A stretch of 64,000 nt of DNA, from contig JADHYV010000059.1 in assembly GCA_027604705.1 (NCBI GenBank), positions 48,727-112,726 on the forward strand, given 5' to 3'. The notes under the pieces were generated by a model that did no database searches, was not told the DNA's origin, and saw only the letters and a program-made list of their open reading frames with translations. Position 1 is the stretch's first letter. Each line of letters opens with the position of its first letter. Of the stretch, positions 22,450-34,189 are shown one piece after another. A program made the position numbers and the translations under genes. The DNA is from Allomyces arbusculus. Taxonomy: Eukaryota; Blastocladiomycota; Blastocladiomycetes; Blastocladiales; Blastocladiaceae.

Positions 22450-24089
22450 TCAATAACGCACAAAGAGCCGGCGATCCAGCACGGCAAACCGCAAATACAC
22501 CATAAACAGCGCACCCGACACCATCATCCCGCCGGCAAACGCGATTGCGCCGCCAAACTCGTGTGCGGGCGTGATCCACGTATTTCCACCCCCACCCACC
22601 TTCAACGCGGCTGAGACCAGCGCACCGGCAAGCGGCGCGCCCGCCAAATTGCCCACGGCCGTCGCGAGCGAGACTGTGCCCATCATGGACGGGATTGATG
22701 CGACGCCAAATAGTTGCCCGACCATGGGGGGCGTCAACGCAATGTACCCGCCGGCAAACGTGCCGAATGTGAGCGCAAAGAGGATCAGAAGCGGCTGTGA
22801 CGCGCCCGCAGGCAGCCAAAAGACGAGGATCGACAGACCGGCGAGCAGGACCGAAAGCGTGTACATGTTCACGGCGCCAAGACGATCGGCGAGCCACCCA
22901 CCCACGATACGGCCGGCGAGCGACATGACGTTGATGAGCGTCAGCAAGAGCGCGGCAAACGACGGCGGGTGCGGCGTGACGCTTGCGACATAGCTCGGGA
23001 GGTAGAAGAAGGGCACTAGTGGCAGTCCAAGAAATCGTCAGTTCACATTCCATTTTCGCGACAATTCGACACGGCAGCAACGCATACCCAAGTACGAAAA
23101 CGGAATGAACAGCCGCCCGAGAAACAGGTACCGAAACTTGGCATCCCTCAACGAGCTCCAAATCGACCCGCGCACCGCGCGCTTGCGCACCGGGATCCGC
23201 GTGCGGACGAGCGCCGTCGCGACGAGCAGCAGCGCGAGCGTAATGCCAGCCATAGCGCAGAGCGTCCACTTGGTGCCGAGACTCGGCAATGCCATCGACA
23301 GGACGAGCGAGAAGACGAGCGGACCCGCGCCAGCTCCCGCAACAGCCGTCCCCGATGCAAAGGACTGGTGCTTGACCCACCACTGCGACGGCAGCGCGGC
23401 GCCCGGGAAGTAGACCATGGCGCACCCAAGGCCAAACAAAATGCCCTGCGTGAGCAGCAACTGCCAGACTTGGGTCGCGAACGACGCGAGAAAGAGACCG
23501 GCGGCGATCAGGAGCGAGCCCGTCAAAATCACGGTGCGGAAGTGTAATCGCTCAGCGAGGTGGCCGACAAAAAGGCCCCCCGAGACAAACATAGTCGCTA
23601 CAATAGAGTGAAGGGTCAGGACAGCTCTGCCGAGTGGAGTCATCACGTCAATTCGCCCCGAAGAGAACACATACACGGCCCAAGCGCGCCAATCAGCGAC
23701 AGCACTGACGGCGACGCGTCCGGGTAATCCACATTCTGATACCGCTCTTGGAACACACCAAACGAGTACTGCACACCAAACGACGCGAAATGGATCAGGA
23801 ACGACGAGATGATGGCGAGCCAGGCGTTGAGGCCGCCGTCGACGCGACCCGGTAGGACCGCGGCAGGTTGCAGCGGTTCGGTCACATCGTCTTTACTTGT
23901 CCGTGATCCAGCCGGGACTTTGGTACTGCTAGCAGTCCGGCGCAGCCCTGCAGCAGCGACCAACGGGTCGGCGACAGCGGGCAAAATCTCAACGTGTTCG
24001 TCGTCGTCGCTGCCGGTGGACGAGTCGTGCATGGTCTCTGCAGGGCTCACGGGCCGCAACTCGAGCGATTCAACGTGGTGGGTGGACAT
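22450..24089 (-). CDS. MFS transporter, monocarboxylate-porter type (tandem copy 2)
   Basis: Three exons fit: 24089-23675, 23597-23088 and 23015-22450, giving 496 residues. Donors are GTATGT and GTATGC; acceptors are TTGTAG and CACTAG, at exactly the same codon positions as in copy 1. The two proteins are nearly identical from 'GGLxAWLAIISSFLIHFASFG' to 'VLDxRxFVRY'. Most differences are in the N-terminal polar head and in conservative membrane positions. The function is that of a monocarboxylate-type plasma-membrane carrier with unknown substrate. Both copies look functional: no frame break, and the 'GGWLADRLG' loop is present. The head is Asp/Glu/Ser-rich ('STGSDDDEHVE'), a usual place for phosphorylation-dependent turnover; that last point is inference. 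Confidence 0.9.
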
Positions 24090-24967
24090 GTTTGTTGGTG
24101 AAATCGGTTGAAAGGGAGCTGGCGGCAGTCGGGTCGGGCGCCAGCGTGCAGGACGGGGGTTGCAGGTCGAAGCGAGGGCCAGCCTGCGCCATTGAAATGC
24201 TGCAAGTGCGGGTTATCACCGTCGCCAGAGGAGGCGCGCGCGCGATGCGTCCAAGCTGCAACGGGATGGCGGCGCTCGGCAGTGTTGATTCCGATCAACC
24301 ATCGGCAGGGCGGCGGCTCGGGGGATTCTGCGGATATGAAACGAACAACGCCGTTACATAATTAGTCCTGTTTTCGGGTGGTCCCTGCTGCGCCCCTCCA
24401 AGAGCGAGTTTCAGCCTGATACTTGCCTTCGCTGGTCACGCCTCAGACGGCCCCCCGAGTTCAAGTTCGCCCCCGCACTCGCCCCGGGCTGTCGGAAGCC
24501 CTCTGTCAGCACAACCGATGAGCATCGCCTCTGCGAATGATTCTCCTTGTTCTTTTCCCCCTCACTTGCCATGCCTCAGCGTGTGCGCGCAATGAGGCTA
24601 TCCCCGGGCCGGAGGCAGTTGCCGATATGGCGTGCGACCGGCGGTCTCGGATGTGTCGGCTGGGCAGGCCCACCAACACGCGACACAGGCGTGTTGCTTT
24701 GGTGATGATGGCGACGTGATCCCGGCCGACGCCCGGGTGCCTGTCCATCCCGACGGCGCGCACGCCCAGCGGCCGTCCGGCCGCGCAGTCTCCGGCGCCA
24801 TGTCTGGGTGGCAACGAGTCCATCGCGCGCCATAAGTACTGCATCCCGCCCGCTGTAGAAAGGCCTGTCATCCTCTTTTTTTCCCGTCGCAAGTGTCGTC
24901 GTCGCTTTCAAGTCTCATTTTAACACATTCCGCCGCTGCGTTCAAGTCCTCGGCCTCTTAACCCATC
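24090..24967. other. divergent promoter region between MFS copies 2 and 3
   Basis: The stretch is 878 bp between genes transcribed away from each other. No coding frame is supported. The left 200 bp resembles the region upstream of tandem copy 1. The right end is pyrimidine-rich (near 24895-24960) just before the start of copy 3. Confidence 0.5.
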
Positions 24968-26654
24968 ATGTCCCGCGCACCAAGCATCCACGGCGTAGGC
25001 GACACGCCCTCCACTGCCGCCACCTCGCTCGAACTCGTGCCAACGTCCACCCCAGCGCTGCTCTCCTTTTCCGCGGCGCTCTCCGACTCGGCCGAACCGC
25101 TTGCCGCTGCCGCTGAAGGCAAGGCGCCTGAAGCTGACTGGGACGACAAGGCCCGTGCTGTTGTCAAGGAACAGCTGTTGCACACGGACAACGAGGCCGA
25201 CAAGGCGTCGCTGGAAGCGCAAGAAGAGGCATGGCAAGCCGACCCGCACGCGCGCATCGACGGCGGGTTGATTGCATGGATGCAGGTCGTCGCGTCGTTC
25301 ATGATTCATTTTGCCGCGTTTGGTACGTTTCCGCCCATATGTATTCGACGTTCGAAGGACTGAAGACTGACGCTATGGTGTGGCCCCCTTGCAGGCATCC
25401 AGTACTCCTACGGCGCCTTCCAAAAGTGGTACCAGATGGTCGACTTCCCACATGCCTCGCCGTCGTCCCTGAGTCTTGTCGGCACGCTCGGGCCGGCCTC
25501 GATGTTTGTGTCAGGGATTGTCGTCGGCCGGATTGCCGAGCGTGTGCCGTTCAAGCTCGTCGTCTTGACTGGGTCAATCTTGTTGGGCGCCGGCATGATC
25601 CTCGCCTCGTTTGCGACCCAGGTTTGGCACCTTTACCTGACGCAGGGCGTCATGTACGGACTCGGGTGCTCGCTTGTCTATTTCCCCGGTGTGAGCGTCC
25701 CGACGCAGTGGTTTGACCAGCGCCGGTCGTTGGCGGTCGGGATTGCTGTGGCCGGATCGGGTGCGGGTGGTTTGGTACGTTCGCGCAATTATCACCCCAT
25801 AGACTCGCTAAATGGTGGACAGGTTTGCTGACGGTGCGTTCTCTTTTTAGGTTTGGTCGAACGTCATCATTGACCTGCTCCCGAAGATCGGGTCGGCGTG
25901 GACGCTCCGCATCACGGGTCTCGTCTCGCTCGCCATGCTCTTGATCGCGTCGGCCATGATCCGCACGCGCCTGCCGCCGTCCAAGGGCGTTCGTCCCGAC
26001 GGAACGCGCCCGCCGCTCCTCGACCTGTCGTTCTTCAAGGACACGCGGTTCCTGCCGCTGTTCTTTGGCGCCGTCATGATCCCGTTTGGGTACTTGCAGC
26101 CGTTCTACTGGCTCCCGTCCTACGTTGTCGTCGTCGCCAAGCAAAAGGCGTCATTTGCCGCTAACCTGCTCACGATCATCAACGCCATGTCGATTGTCGG
26201 CCGTGTCGCGACCGGCTGGATTGCCGACTGGGCGGGCAACATCAACACCTACCTGCTCTCGGTCGTCTTGACGGCCGTCTCGGTCATGGCCTTTTGGCTG
26301 CCCGCGGGCGACTCGCAGGCGATGCTGATCGTGTTCGCCGTCATGTTTGGGTTCTGGGCTGGTGGGTTTATTGCGCTCAACGCGACCGTCGCCGCGCAGC
26401 TTTTCGGAATTGCGCGACTCCCTTCGTTGCTCGGGCTGCTGTACGCGGCGACAGCCGCGGGGAATCTCGCCGGGTCGCCGATTGCCGGCGCGCTGATTTC
26501 GGCTGCGCACAGGACCGACGGCATGTATGCGACCCCCGCCAAGGATTATATGACGGCGATCGTGTTCTCGGGCGCGACGATGCTCGTCGGGTCGCTGGGT
26601 ACGCTCGTGCTGAGGTTTGGCGTGCTCGACCGCACGATTTGGAAGCGGCTGTAA
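24968..26654 (+). CDS. MFS transporter, monocarboxylate-porter type (diverged copy 3)
   Basis: Three exons fit: 24968-25322, 25395-25774 and 25851-26654, giving 512 residues. Both donors are GTACGT; acceptors are TTGCAG and TTTTTAG. Junctions read 'HFAAFGIQYSYGAFQ' and 'GAGGLVWSNVIIDLL'. The protein has the same plan as the tandem pair: a polar acidic head, 'RIDGGLIAWMQV', then twelve predicted membrane segments with 'GRIAERVPFKLVVLTGS' and 'GRVATGWIADWAG'. Its intron positions differ from the tandem pair: the first lies after the first membrane segment, the second after 'GAGGL'. It is therefore an older paralogue placed next to a recent duplication. The substrate is unknown. Confidence 0.92.
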
Positions 26655-27116
26655 GGAGAACGGTCGACTTGGTCGGGTGGAGTGATATTGGGGTGCATTT
26701 GGGCGTGTATTGAACAAGTTATTTGACCTTTGCTCGATATTTCTGGAAACGTTGAAGGGATGAGGTGAATCGTCGTTGAGCCGCAGCAGCGTCGCAAAGT
26801 CTCTGCTCCTTCCTGCATGTCAGCATCGCCGCCTTCCATCCATTTGCCCTCGTTCGACAGCTTGCTCAGTTGCAACCTTGAGCTGGCACGCGACTGGTTC
26901 GTCGGCATCCGGGGTGCTCTTGATGAGCTGCGCCAGGAAGGTCCAAGTGGACCCTGCGCGGTCACGTTTGCCTTGCAGAAGAGAGTGGCAACGGAGCACC
27001 TGAGCAAAGCGCAACTCACCTGCACCTTCAGCCTTCGTGATCACGGCAAACCGCAACGACGACGACGATTACCAGAGAAACCAGCGACGTTACAACGCAC
27101 GAGCACCTGCGGCATC
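26655..27116. other. leader region of the F-box/JmjC gene
   Basis: The frame of the next gene stays open upstream to 26817, but the extra 100 codons have no domain-like sequence and the ATG at 27117 directly precedes the Pro/Ala head. I take this as promoter and 5' UTR; an N-terminal extension cannot be excluded. Confidence 0.5.
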
Positions 27117-28934
27117 ATGGTGTCCACCGTAAATGGAGTGAAGCGACCGGCAGCCGACGGCCCCATGGCCGATCCAGCCGCCAGCCACGATGCGATTACC
27201 GCACCCGCGCCCGCACCCAAGCGCACCAAGCACTTCCCAACGACGCCGTCGGTCCCACCGCACCCGCTCGGGATCCGCCCGCTCGGCAACCTGCTGTTCG
27301 CACGGCAGACACCCGGTTTCGTCGACACGCGCACCAACGGCCTCGGTCCATTTGCGCGATTTGACGACGAGTTCCTGCTCGCATTCCTCGTGCAGTACCT
27401 CGACGACCCGCGCGCCCTGTGCGCCCTCTCACGCGTGTCCAAGGTGTGGTATGCGTTCTGGGCGTACGACGAGATTTGGAAAGGATGGGTGCTCGAGAAA
27501 TGGCGCATGATGCCACCGGGCACGCACGCCAAGACCTATGTCCCGTCCGGCTGGCGACACACCTACATTCACTTGGTCACAGGTGAGTCGGTCGAGGCCA
27601 TCCAGGCGCGCGCGCCCGCGGCCCCAATCCAGATCCCGCACTTTTACTCGGACCTGCTCTTCCACCCGCACCTCTACGCGAGCGTGCCGCTCACGCACCT
27701 CGTCGACATGCTCGAGGCGTGCACGGCCGCGGGCGTGGTCGTGCCATGGGACACGGTCACGGCACCGGCACCCGAGGCGTTCATTGACCAGTACGAGCGG
27801 CCCAACATTCCGTGCCTGCTGCGCGGGTGCATGACGCTGTGGCGCGCGATGAAGGAGTGGGACTGGGACGCGCTCGCAACGCATTTCGGCCACGTCCCGC
27901 TACGTGCCGAGGCCGTCGACATGGCCCTCGCCGAATACCTCGCGTACATGCGCGCGAGTCCGCCCGACGAGGCGCCCGTGTACTTGTTCGACAAGGACTA
28001 CCCGAAGCAGGGCGAGCGCGGCGCGCAGCTCGCGCAAGGGTTCTCGGTTCCGCCTTACTTTGCCGCCGACCTGTTCTCGGTTCTGGGTGAGACCCGGCCC
28101 GATTTCTCGTGGTTGATTGTGGGGCCGACGCGGTCGGGTTCGACGCACCACAAGGATCCGAACGCCACGTCGGCGTGGAACGCGGTCGTGTGTGGGGCCA
28201 AGTTGTGGATATTGTACCCGCCCGACGTGGTCCCGCCGGGCGTGTTTCCGAGCGAGGATGGGGCCAATGTCTCGACGCCGGTGTCGCTGCTCGACTGGTG
28301 GCTCAACTGGTTCCCGCAGACACGGTCACTCGCTAAGAGTCTGCCGAGGCACAAGCGGCCACGGTGGGGGATCTGTCGCGAGGGCGAGATTGCATTTGTG
28401 CCGCAGGGGTATGTTCCGTTTTGTGTCGCGATTTATTTCGGGCCAGGAGCCTATGCTGATGTACCTTCCCATTTATTTTTTCGTAGTTGGTGGCACACGG
28501 TCATCAACCTCGAGCCGTCGATCGCGATCACGCAAAACTACGTGTCACCCAGCAACTTGCGCAACGTGCTCGAGTTCCTGCACTGCAACCGCGACATGAT
28601 TTCCGGGTACGGCAACGCCGACGACGCCGCGTGTGTCGTTGGTGCCGATAGCAACGCCGACGAGCCCGCACCCGCGTGCACAGCAGCCCCGTCCGCCAAG
28701 CCGGCCATTGCGCGACCCGGCGGCAACGGCAATCTTGTCGATGCGCGCGAGCTGTACGAAAATTTTGTAGCCGCATTGCGTGCCAAGAAGGCCGACGACG
28801 TAGAAGTGATGGAGATCTTGGACGCGTTTGAGGCCGAGGTTGGCGCCAAAGCCAGCAAGCCAGTGAGTTTGTGGGATTCAATCGTGAAGGGGGATGCTGG
28901 GGAGAGCGCCGCGTCGTTCTCGCTGTTTGGCTGA
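27117..28934 (+). CDS. F-box protein with JMJD6-like JmjC oxygenase domain
   Basis: Two exons fit: 27117-28408 and 28487-28934, giving 579 residues. The 78-nt intron (donor GTATGT, acceptor TCGTAG) has no stop and keeps frame, so it is easily missed; removing it restores '[23 protein letters not shown]', the JmjC core. An F-box-like segment spans about 84-125 ('[24 protein letters not shown]'). The JmjC domain has '[19 protein letters not shown]', with iron ligands H345 and D347 and a third ligand H434 in 'WWHT'. The sequence around these residues is closest to JMJD6, an Fe(II)/2-oxoglutarate lysyl hydroxylase, with Lys or Gly changes nearby. Family knowledge predicts a nuclear oxygenase; the F-box would link it to an SCF ubiquitin ligase. 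That combined role is inference. A Gly/Ala/Asn-rich linker and a short helical tail close the protein. Confidence 0.88.
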   Translation: [605 protein letters not shown]

Positions 28935-29031
28935 AGCTAAAAATGTATTGACATGGCATTGTGAGTAACGGGTTGGGTGAGATCGAACATTTGTTTGAAT
29001 CACCTGGCACTGACGTCGACGATCGCGACCG

Positions 29032-30780
29032 ATGCATAACTCATTCGCGACGCCAGATGATCCACAACCACTCCCAGTAAAACTTGACGCGCACCCTCGA
29101 CCAGCACCCGAAAGACGTCTTGTCCCGCATCGCCGAGTTTTTGCTGCTTGGGGGCGTCAAGATAGCCGACATCTCTGGGGAGCGGCGGATCTTGGGACAC
29201 CTCGCGCTCGTTGCCCCATCCTCTTTGCACCATGCCTGCACGTCGCGGTTCGCGCGGGCGTCGTGGCAGACAAGGACTTGTTTTTCACGTGTACCTCGCC
29301 CGCCGAACGTTTCATGAACACGATCAACATGTCGTCGCCCTTGGCTCCGGCGTTTGCCAGCAAATTTATTCGCTTCGTTCGTCCCAACTGCAATTGTACC
29401 TTGCCCTGCCAACGCACAACGGGCATTGTGCATTTCTCGAGGCCTCGTTTGGTCAAGTCCATTGGGCTGCAATGAGGTGGTCTCATTGCCGGTGACGCTA
29501 ATGCAATTACGCCAGTACCGAATTAAAGACTGCGCGCTCAACTTTGTTGTTCCGCCGCAGTGCTAGTCGTTGGTGTTGCGCGGTGGCTGGAACTCCTCAT
29601 GGGCCCAGATTATGTCGCTACTCCCAAACATGATCTCTGGGCTGGCGCTCGTGAGTGTCCCTCCACCGGGTGTCCGCAGTCGTGCACCACGATTGCTCAG
29701 CTCGTACCCCTTCTTTGCGCAAACTTGTGTTGAGAATGTGCACCGTGATCCGAAGTTGTCGATTTGTGGATCAAGCTATTCAACCGTGTTCCAAACGGAT
29801 TGGCCCAACTTTCCTTGACGGCCATGATATATCAATCACCAGTTCATGTGGGGGCGTTGCCCGCACTCTTGTCGCTGCTGCTGCGACTTCGGTTGTCGCT
29901 GATCTCCTTGACGTTTGTGTCGCTCCTGTGAGTTACGGGGTCTCGATGCTGTGATCCAGGCGCTGCCACGATCGAGTCTCAATGCCTCAATCTGGCTCTG
30001 ATTCGCCATGCTGGTCCTAGCGTCACCCAAGTTCACAAAGCTCCTCGCCAGCCCTTTGTGCAGACGCTCTATTTGCATCTCAATGTGGGAACGCACGACG
30101 CGCCTGGGCTTCACGAACTCGAAAACATTACTGCTCACTGTGTTTTGTGCGACCCGTTCGCGTTGCCTCGTTCTTGAATTGTGGAGCGCCTACTTGTTCA
30201 ATGGTCTGATGCTCGCTCCAACGCTCGAGTCTCTGGAGCTCCATGAAGGACCGGGCGCCAACACGGAGGACACTTCTGGCTCTGATGTCGCGCAGCTGTT
30301 GCCATGGCTGCCGCCGCAGCTCGCTTCCCTGACAATTCACACCATGTCGCTTGGTGGAACCAACGCTATCAAAAAACTTGAGCGGCACATGTCGCCTATG
30401 CTCAAGACTCTGCTTCTTATCGATTGTGGTCTGACGCATGCTGATCTGTCGGTTCTTGCTGCGTCGTGGCCCGCCTCTCTCAGGACGCTCGTATTGAACG
30501 ACAATTCATTGCACGGAGGACCAAAGCCCAGGCTGGGCCAGGAGACGCATGAGATGCTGTGCGACACGGCCATGATGGAATGGGTCGCATTACTGCCTGT
30601 GACGCTGCGCACAATGAAATTTAAGGGGCGTGTATGTCACAATCGGGATGGTCACGGGCTTGCTGAGCTTGGCCCACAACACGGGCATACGACACTTGCA
30701 GGTGTAGTGCAGGAGAGCCGCATTTTACCTGATGCGTTGACGGAGCTGCGGTCCGAGGTGAACGTTATTGTACGATTGGG
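29032..30780 (+). pseudogene. F-box-like/LRR family pseudogene, long intact 3' half
   Basis: It starts at ATG 29032 ('MHNSFATPDDPQPLPVK'), changes frame within 20 codons to 'LDQHPKDVLSRIAEFLL' and 'LGHLALVAPSSLHHAC', then changes again to 'LQLYLALPTHNGHCAFL' (the LPARDK block, degraded) and 'YRIKDCALNFVVPPQC'. A stop follows near 29563, and further breaks run to about 30000. From about 30008 one open frame of 289 codons covers the C-terminal half ('LMLAPTLESLELHEG', 'LLPWLPPQLASLTIHTMSLGG', 'LLLIDCGLTHADLSVL', 'LTELRSEVNVIV'). The gene is inactivated at the 5' end but retains a long open 3' half, which could suggest recent loss. Confidence 0.78.
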
Positions 30781-30988
30781 CCATTTCACAAACTGGATGG
30801 CATTGCAAAGGAGGAGCCGGCTCCAGGAAAAACGCTCAAATCCGTTCAAGACTTCAAGTCTGTCTGTGTTGTAACATGTTCGGCATCTTATGTCGCCCAT
30901 CTTGCATGCACGAATCGCCACCATCTGAACCGACTGTCTGTTGCTAACGAAGACCTGCCCGGAGAAAACATTGCATCTGCAACTCGCA

Positions 30989-31700
30989 ATGACCCAAGAC
31001 CACTCCCTGCAATTCGTGCCTTGCACTCTCGATGGGCTCCCAGGGAACTGTTATTATCGCATCGCCAAGGCGGTGTTGTTGGACAGAATTGCCAACATCG
31101 AAGTGATTCACCAACAACAAAAGATAGGTCCACAAGCAGAGGTGCACTCTCCTGCACCCATCGGCTGCGCCGTCCCTCTTTGCGCCGTGCTTGCATGCCA
31201 CCCTCCCTCCACTCGGGCACGCCAGCCGATGAGGACGTGCTTCTGCAGCACTTTTTAGTTAGGGATCAGTGTCTCAACACGATCAACTTGTCGGCCGAGT
31301 TGGTAGGCTAATTTCTTGGGCTTGTTCACAATGACGGCTATCTGCCGGCGCCCGCTAAGATTGGAGGCCGTGTTGTCCACCTTTTCGAGCAATTGCCGCA
31401 GTCGCTGATGTCTCTTATAATTCGCGCGATGTTTGGTTGGGGACGTGGGGACAGAAATACAAGGTCCTGCAGAGCACTGCGCCGGTTGATTGGGTCATGT
31501 CACTGCAAAAAACGTTGCATGTTCTGCAACTATGGGGAGCGAACATCACGAATGGGATGGCCGCGAGTTTGGCCGCGAACGAGGGTAAGCGATGCTTGCA
31601 GGTATGGGTGCAACAGGATCGCATTTTGCCCGATATGTTGAAGAAGCTTTGGTTCAAGATCGACGTTGTGGCGGAGAGAGAATCAGTCAAGATTGAGAAT
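30989..31700 (+). pseudogene. internally deleted F-box-like/LRR family pseudogene
   Basis: ATG 30989 ('MTQDHSLQF') leads into the head 'LDGLPGNCYYRIAKAVLL'. The middle is almost gone: a frame near 31310 keeps 'FLGLVHNDG', and the sequence then jumps to the C-terminal end 'VDWVMSLQKTLHVLQLWGAN' and 'ITNGMAASLA', finishing with 'DMLKKLWFKIDVV'. About 1 kb of family sequence is missing compared with the 1.74-kb intact copies. Confidence 0.75.
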
Positions 31701-31913
31701 AATCAGAGTTTGTCACTGTTGTCGGTGGCAATGGCGACATGCACGATATGAGAGTGTGAGGGCGAGCCGACCTGACATGATGCGAACTGGAGAGGAAAAA
31801 AAGAACGTGGATGTGATACTTTGTCACTTGTTGATGCACATCGTCCACGTTCCGGGCACCAACGCATCAACCAACCCGTCCTCGATCACAACCGTGCATC
31901 CACTCCATCCGTA

Positions 31914-33613
31914 CTGACCATTACTACCGCCTAGTCCCTGCAAATTGAGTTTCCAAAGCGGAGCCTTCACGATTATCTGGCCGTAGTCATATACCGCATG
32001 CCGAGTGTGTCCTTGGCAGCAAAGCGACCAAGAAATGGAGCAGCACGAACTGGCATGATGTGTTGCATCTCGCACTCGCTGCACGTGCTCTTTTCGCGCC
32101 ATGCCTGCAAGTTGCAATCCGTACAGGCACACCAACATCAAAGAGTGAGCTATTCGAGCGCATGGACTTCACCAACGTTGTACCAGGCGACACAATCGAG
32201 CTTGCGCTCGAAGATGGTGGAGGCTTCAATCAGTTTCGTTCTAGAAAACGACAATGGCGACAATATGCAAATGGTTTTGATCTTGCCGGCTCGCGACAAG
32301 AAACGTGTGCCGCTCATAATCTCTCACCTGAAAACGACTTGGTTGAGGCCGTGGTCCTTGCTTCCGGTGCCGCTAATGCAAGTGCGCCGGTATATTCATG
32401 ACAGCGCGCTCAGCGTTATTGTGTCACCACCATGCCAGTCGTTGATTCTGCGTGGTGTCGATTTTTCGTGCGAACAATTCGAGTTGCCGCTCCCGCCAAC
32501 GGTTACCGAGTTAACGCTCACTGAGCTCTTTTCCTCCCGCCCCTTTCTGTTGCGTTGCTCGTGCCACCTCGCCTGCGCAAGCTCACTCTGAACGGAGTCT
32601 CAATCTACCCTTGGGCTGATCTGTTCAATCTCATCCCTGATGGATTGACCTCCTTTGCTTTCCGGAGCAAGGGATGGGCATCGATTCCAGCTGAGGACTT
32701 GCCGGCGCTTGCGGCAATGCTAATGCGCGTTCAGCCAACGTTGACCTCATTTTCGATTGTATCGCATGGCCACTGGAAGGGCATCGACGCTGTGCTTTAA
32801 GCGTTGCCGCGAACGGGGCTCCGCAAGTTTCTGCTGGATATTGGCCTTGGCCGTGACGACGCTGCGGCCAATTGCACTAATCTTGGTGCCAGTTTGCCGC
32901 TAGAAAGTGTCGAGTCGTTTGAGCTGACAAACCCGGACTTGACCACTCTCGAACAAAGTTGGACCGCCCTCGCCAGCACTTTCCTCGCGTAACTCGTGCG
33001 GTCCAACTGGACCTTGGTAAATGGGGCCAAACCCTGTTTGAGCGATTGCCGCTCTCGCCGCCGCTTGAGCACTTGCAAGTCCGCCCGTACGAGCCCCAGC
33101 TTCGCAATACCAGCTGTGTCGCCATGTTCCCACGGTTGCCTCCACGGCTCAAGTTGCTCGACATTTCCACTGTGCCGCTTGGTGGGACCATTGCAGTCAA
33201 TTAGCTCGCTCAGCACTTGCCATCTGGACTCGAAGGTCTCAAACTCTCGCGGTGCGACCTGACCCATGCTGATATGGCCATTCTTGGGGCGGCGTTGCCC
33301 ACGACACTCTCCAAGCAGCTTGCAGTGTAATTCGTGCCTGTTCACGGCAACGGGCGACAAGTTCTGCGTTGCCATGGGCCCAGTTATTCGGCACCAAGTA
33401 TTGAGCGACCCTCTGCCTTGTAATTGGCTGGCGTTGCTCCCCTCTTCGATTCGCAACCTGCAACTGTTTGATGTGGACATCACGAACGGCACGGTGGCGA
33501 GTTTTTCAAGCGCGATGGGCAAACGGCGCATAAAAGTGCACATTTCGGCCAAGTGGTTTCTGCAGGAGGCATTGGAACAGCTCAAAGCCAAGGCAAAAGT
33601 CGTGTTGATGTAA
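31914..33613 (+). pseudogene. F-box-like/LRR family pseudogene with lost start codon
   Basis: Aligned with the intact neighbour at 34190, the expected ATG is CTG at 31914 and the sixth codon is TAG. The head then reads 'LAVVIYR' and, after a frame change, 'AECVLGSKATKKWS' and 'LHLALAARALFAPCLQVAIRTGTP', very close to the neighbour. 'MVLILPARDKKRVPL' follows in another frame. Later pieces are 'LPPTVTELTLTELF', 'LPALAAMLMRVQPTLTSF', then a TAA at 32798, 'LPLSPPLEHLQVRPYEP', a TAG at 33202, and 'LQLFDVDITNGTVASFSS' to the terminal 'QLKAKAKVVLM' and stop at 33613. It is full-length with at least five lesions. An AATAAA follows at about 33624. It is the closest relative of the intact copy and lies in tandem with it. 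Confidence 0.82.
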
Positions 33614-34189
33614 GAGATTGGTAAATAAATGTGTGGTAACTGAGAAATTCGCATTACCTACCTACTGAGGATCATTGGCACTGCCAAGTCACGCTGCAGA
33701 TGATTGCAGTGACATTGCTTCCCTCAATAGCGGTCAACTTGAATGCTCGTTCTTCGCAGCTCCCATTTCTCGCATCTAAAGCGCCGGATTGTGGCATTCT
33801 GACGCAAGTTGCGATGAAGGGACAAACAGGCCCCAATTTCGAATGTTAGCCTGTGGTTCACCTCAAGAATGCATCTGTCCAATCCCACTGTTCGAGTGCA
33901 AAAGTTCCCCACGTCTTCGAGTGCAAAAATTGCCCCAACCCTTCTCTCCTGTTGGAGTATAATTTTTTTTTACCACAACACTTTCCTGTGGTGGATTGCC
34001 GGATCAACACATTAGATTGTACGAGCCGCAGAGGCAGCGAAACGAGTGTCGGTTATGCGGTCAGCGCAGAAGCATACTCTGGCCACAGCAGCACCACGTC
34101 ACTTTCCGCGTTCCAATTCAAGTTGGCGCCATTGGCAACACTTGGTCATGGCCGGCCGTGGCAAGAAGAAACGTCCCATCCACGCCACT
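33614..34189. other. upstream region of the intact LRR gene
   Basis: AT-richer spacer containing an A/T run near 33962. The frame of the following gene is open from 34046, but the family start is at 34190. No other gene is supported. Confidence 0.5.

Noticed and set aside
26817-27116. possible 100-residue N-terminal extension of the F-box/JmjC protein
   Set aside because: In frame but without domain-like sequence; the ATG at 27117 is preferred.
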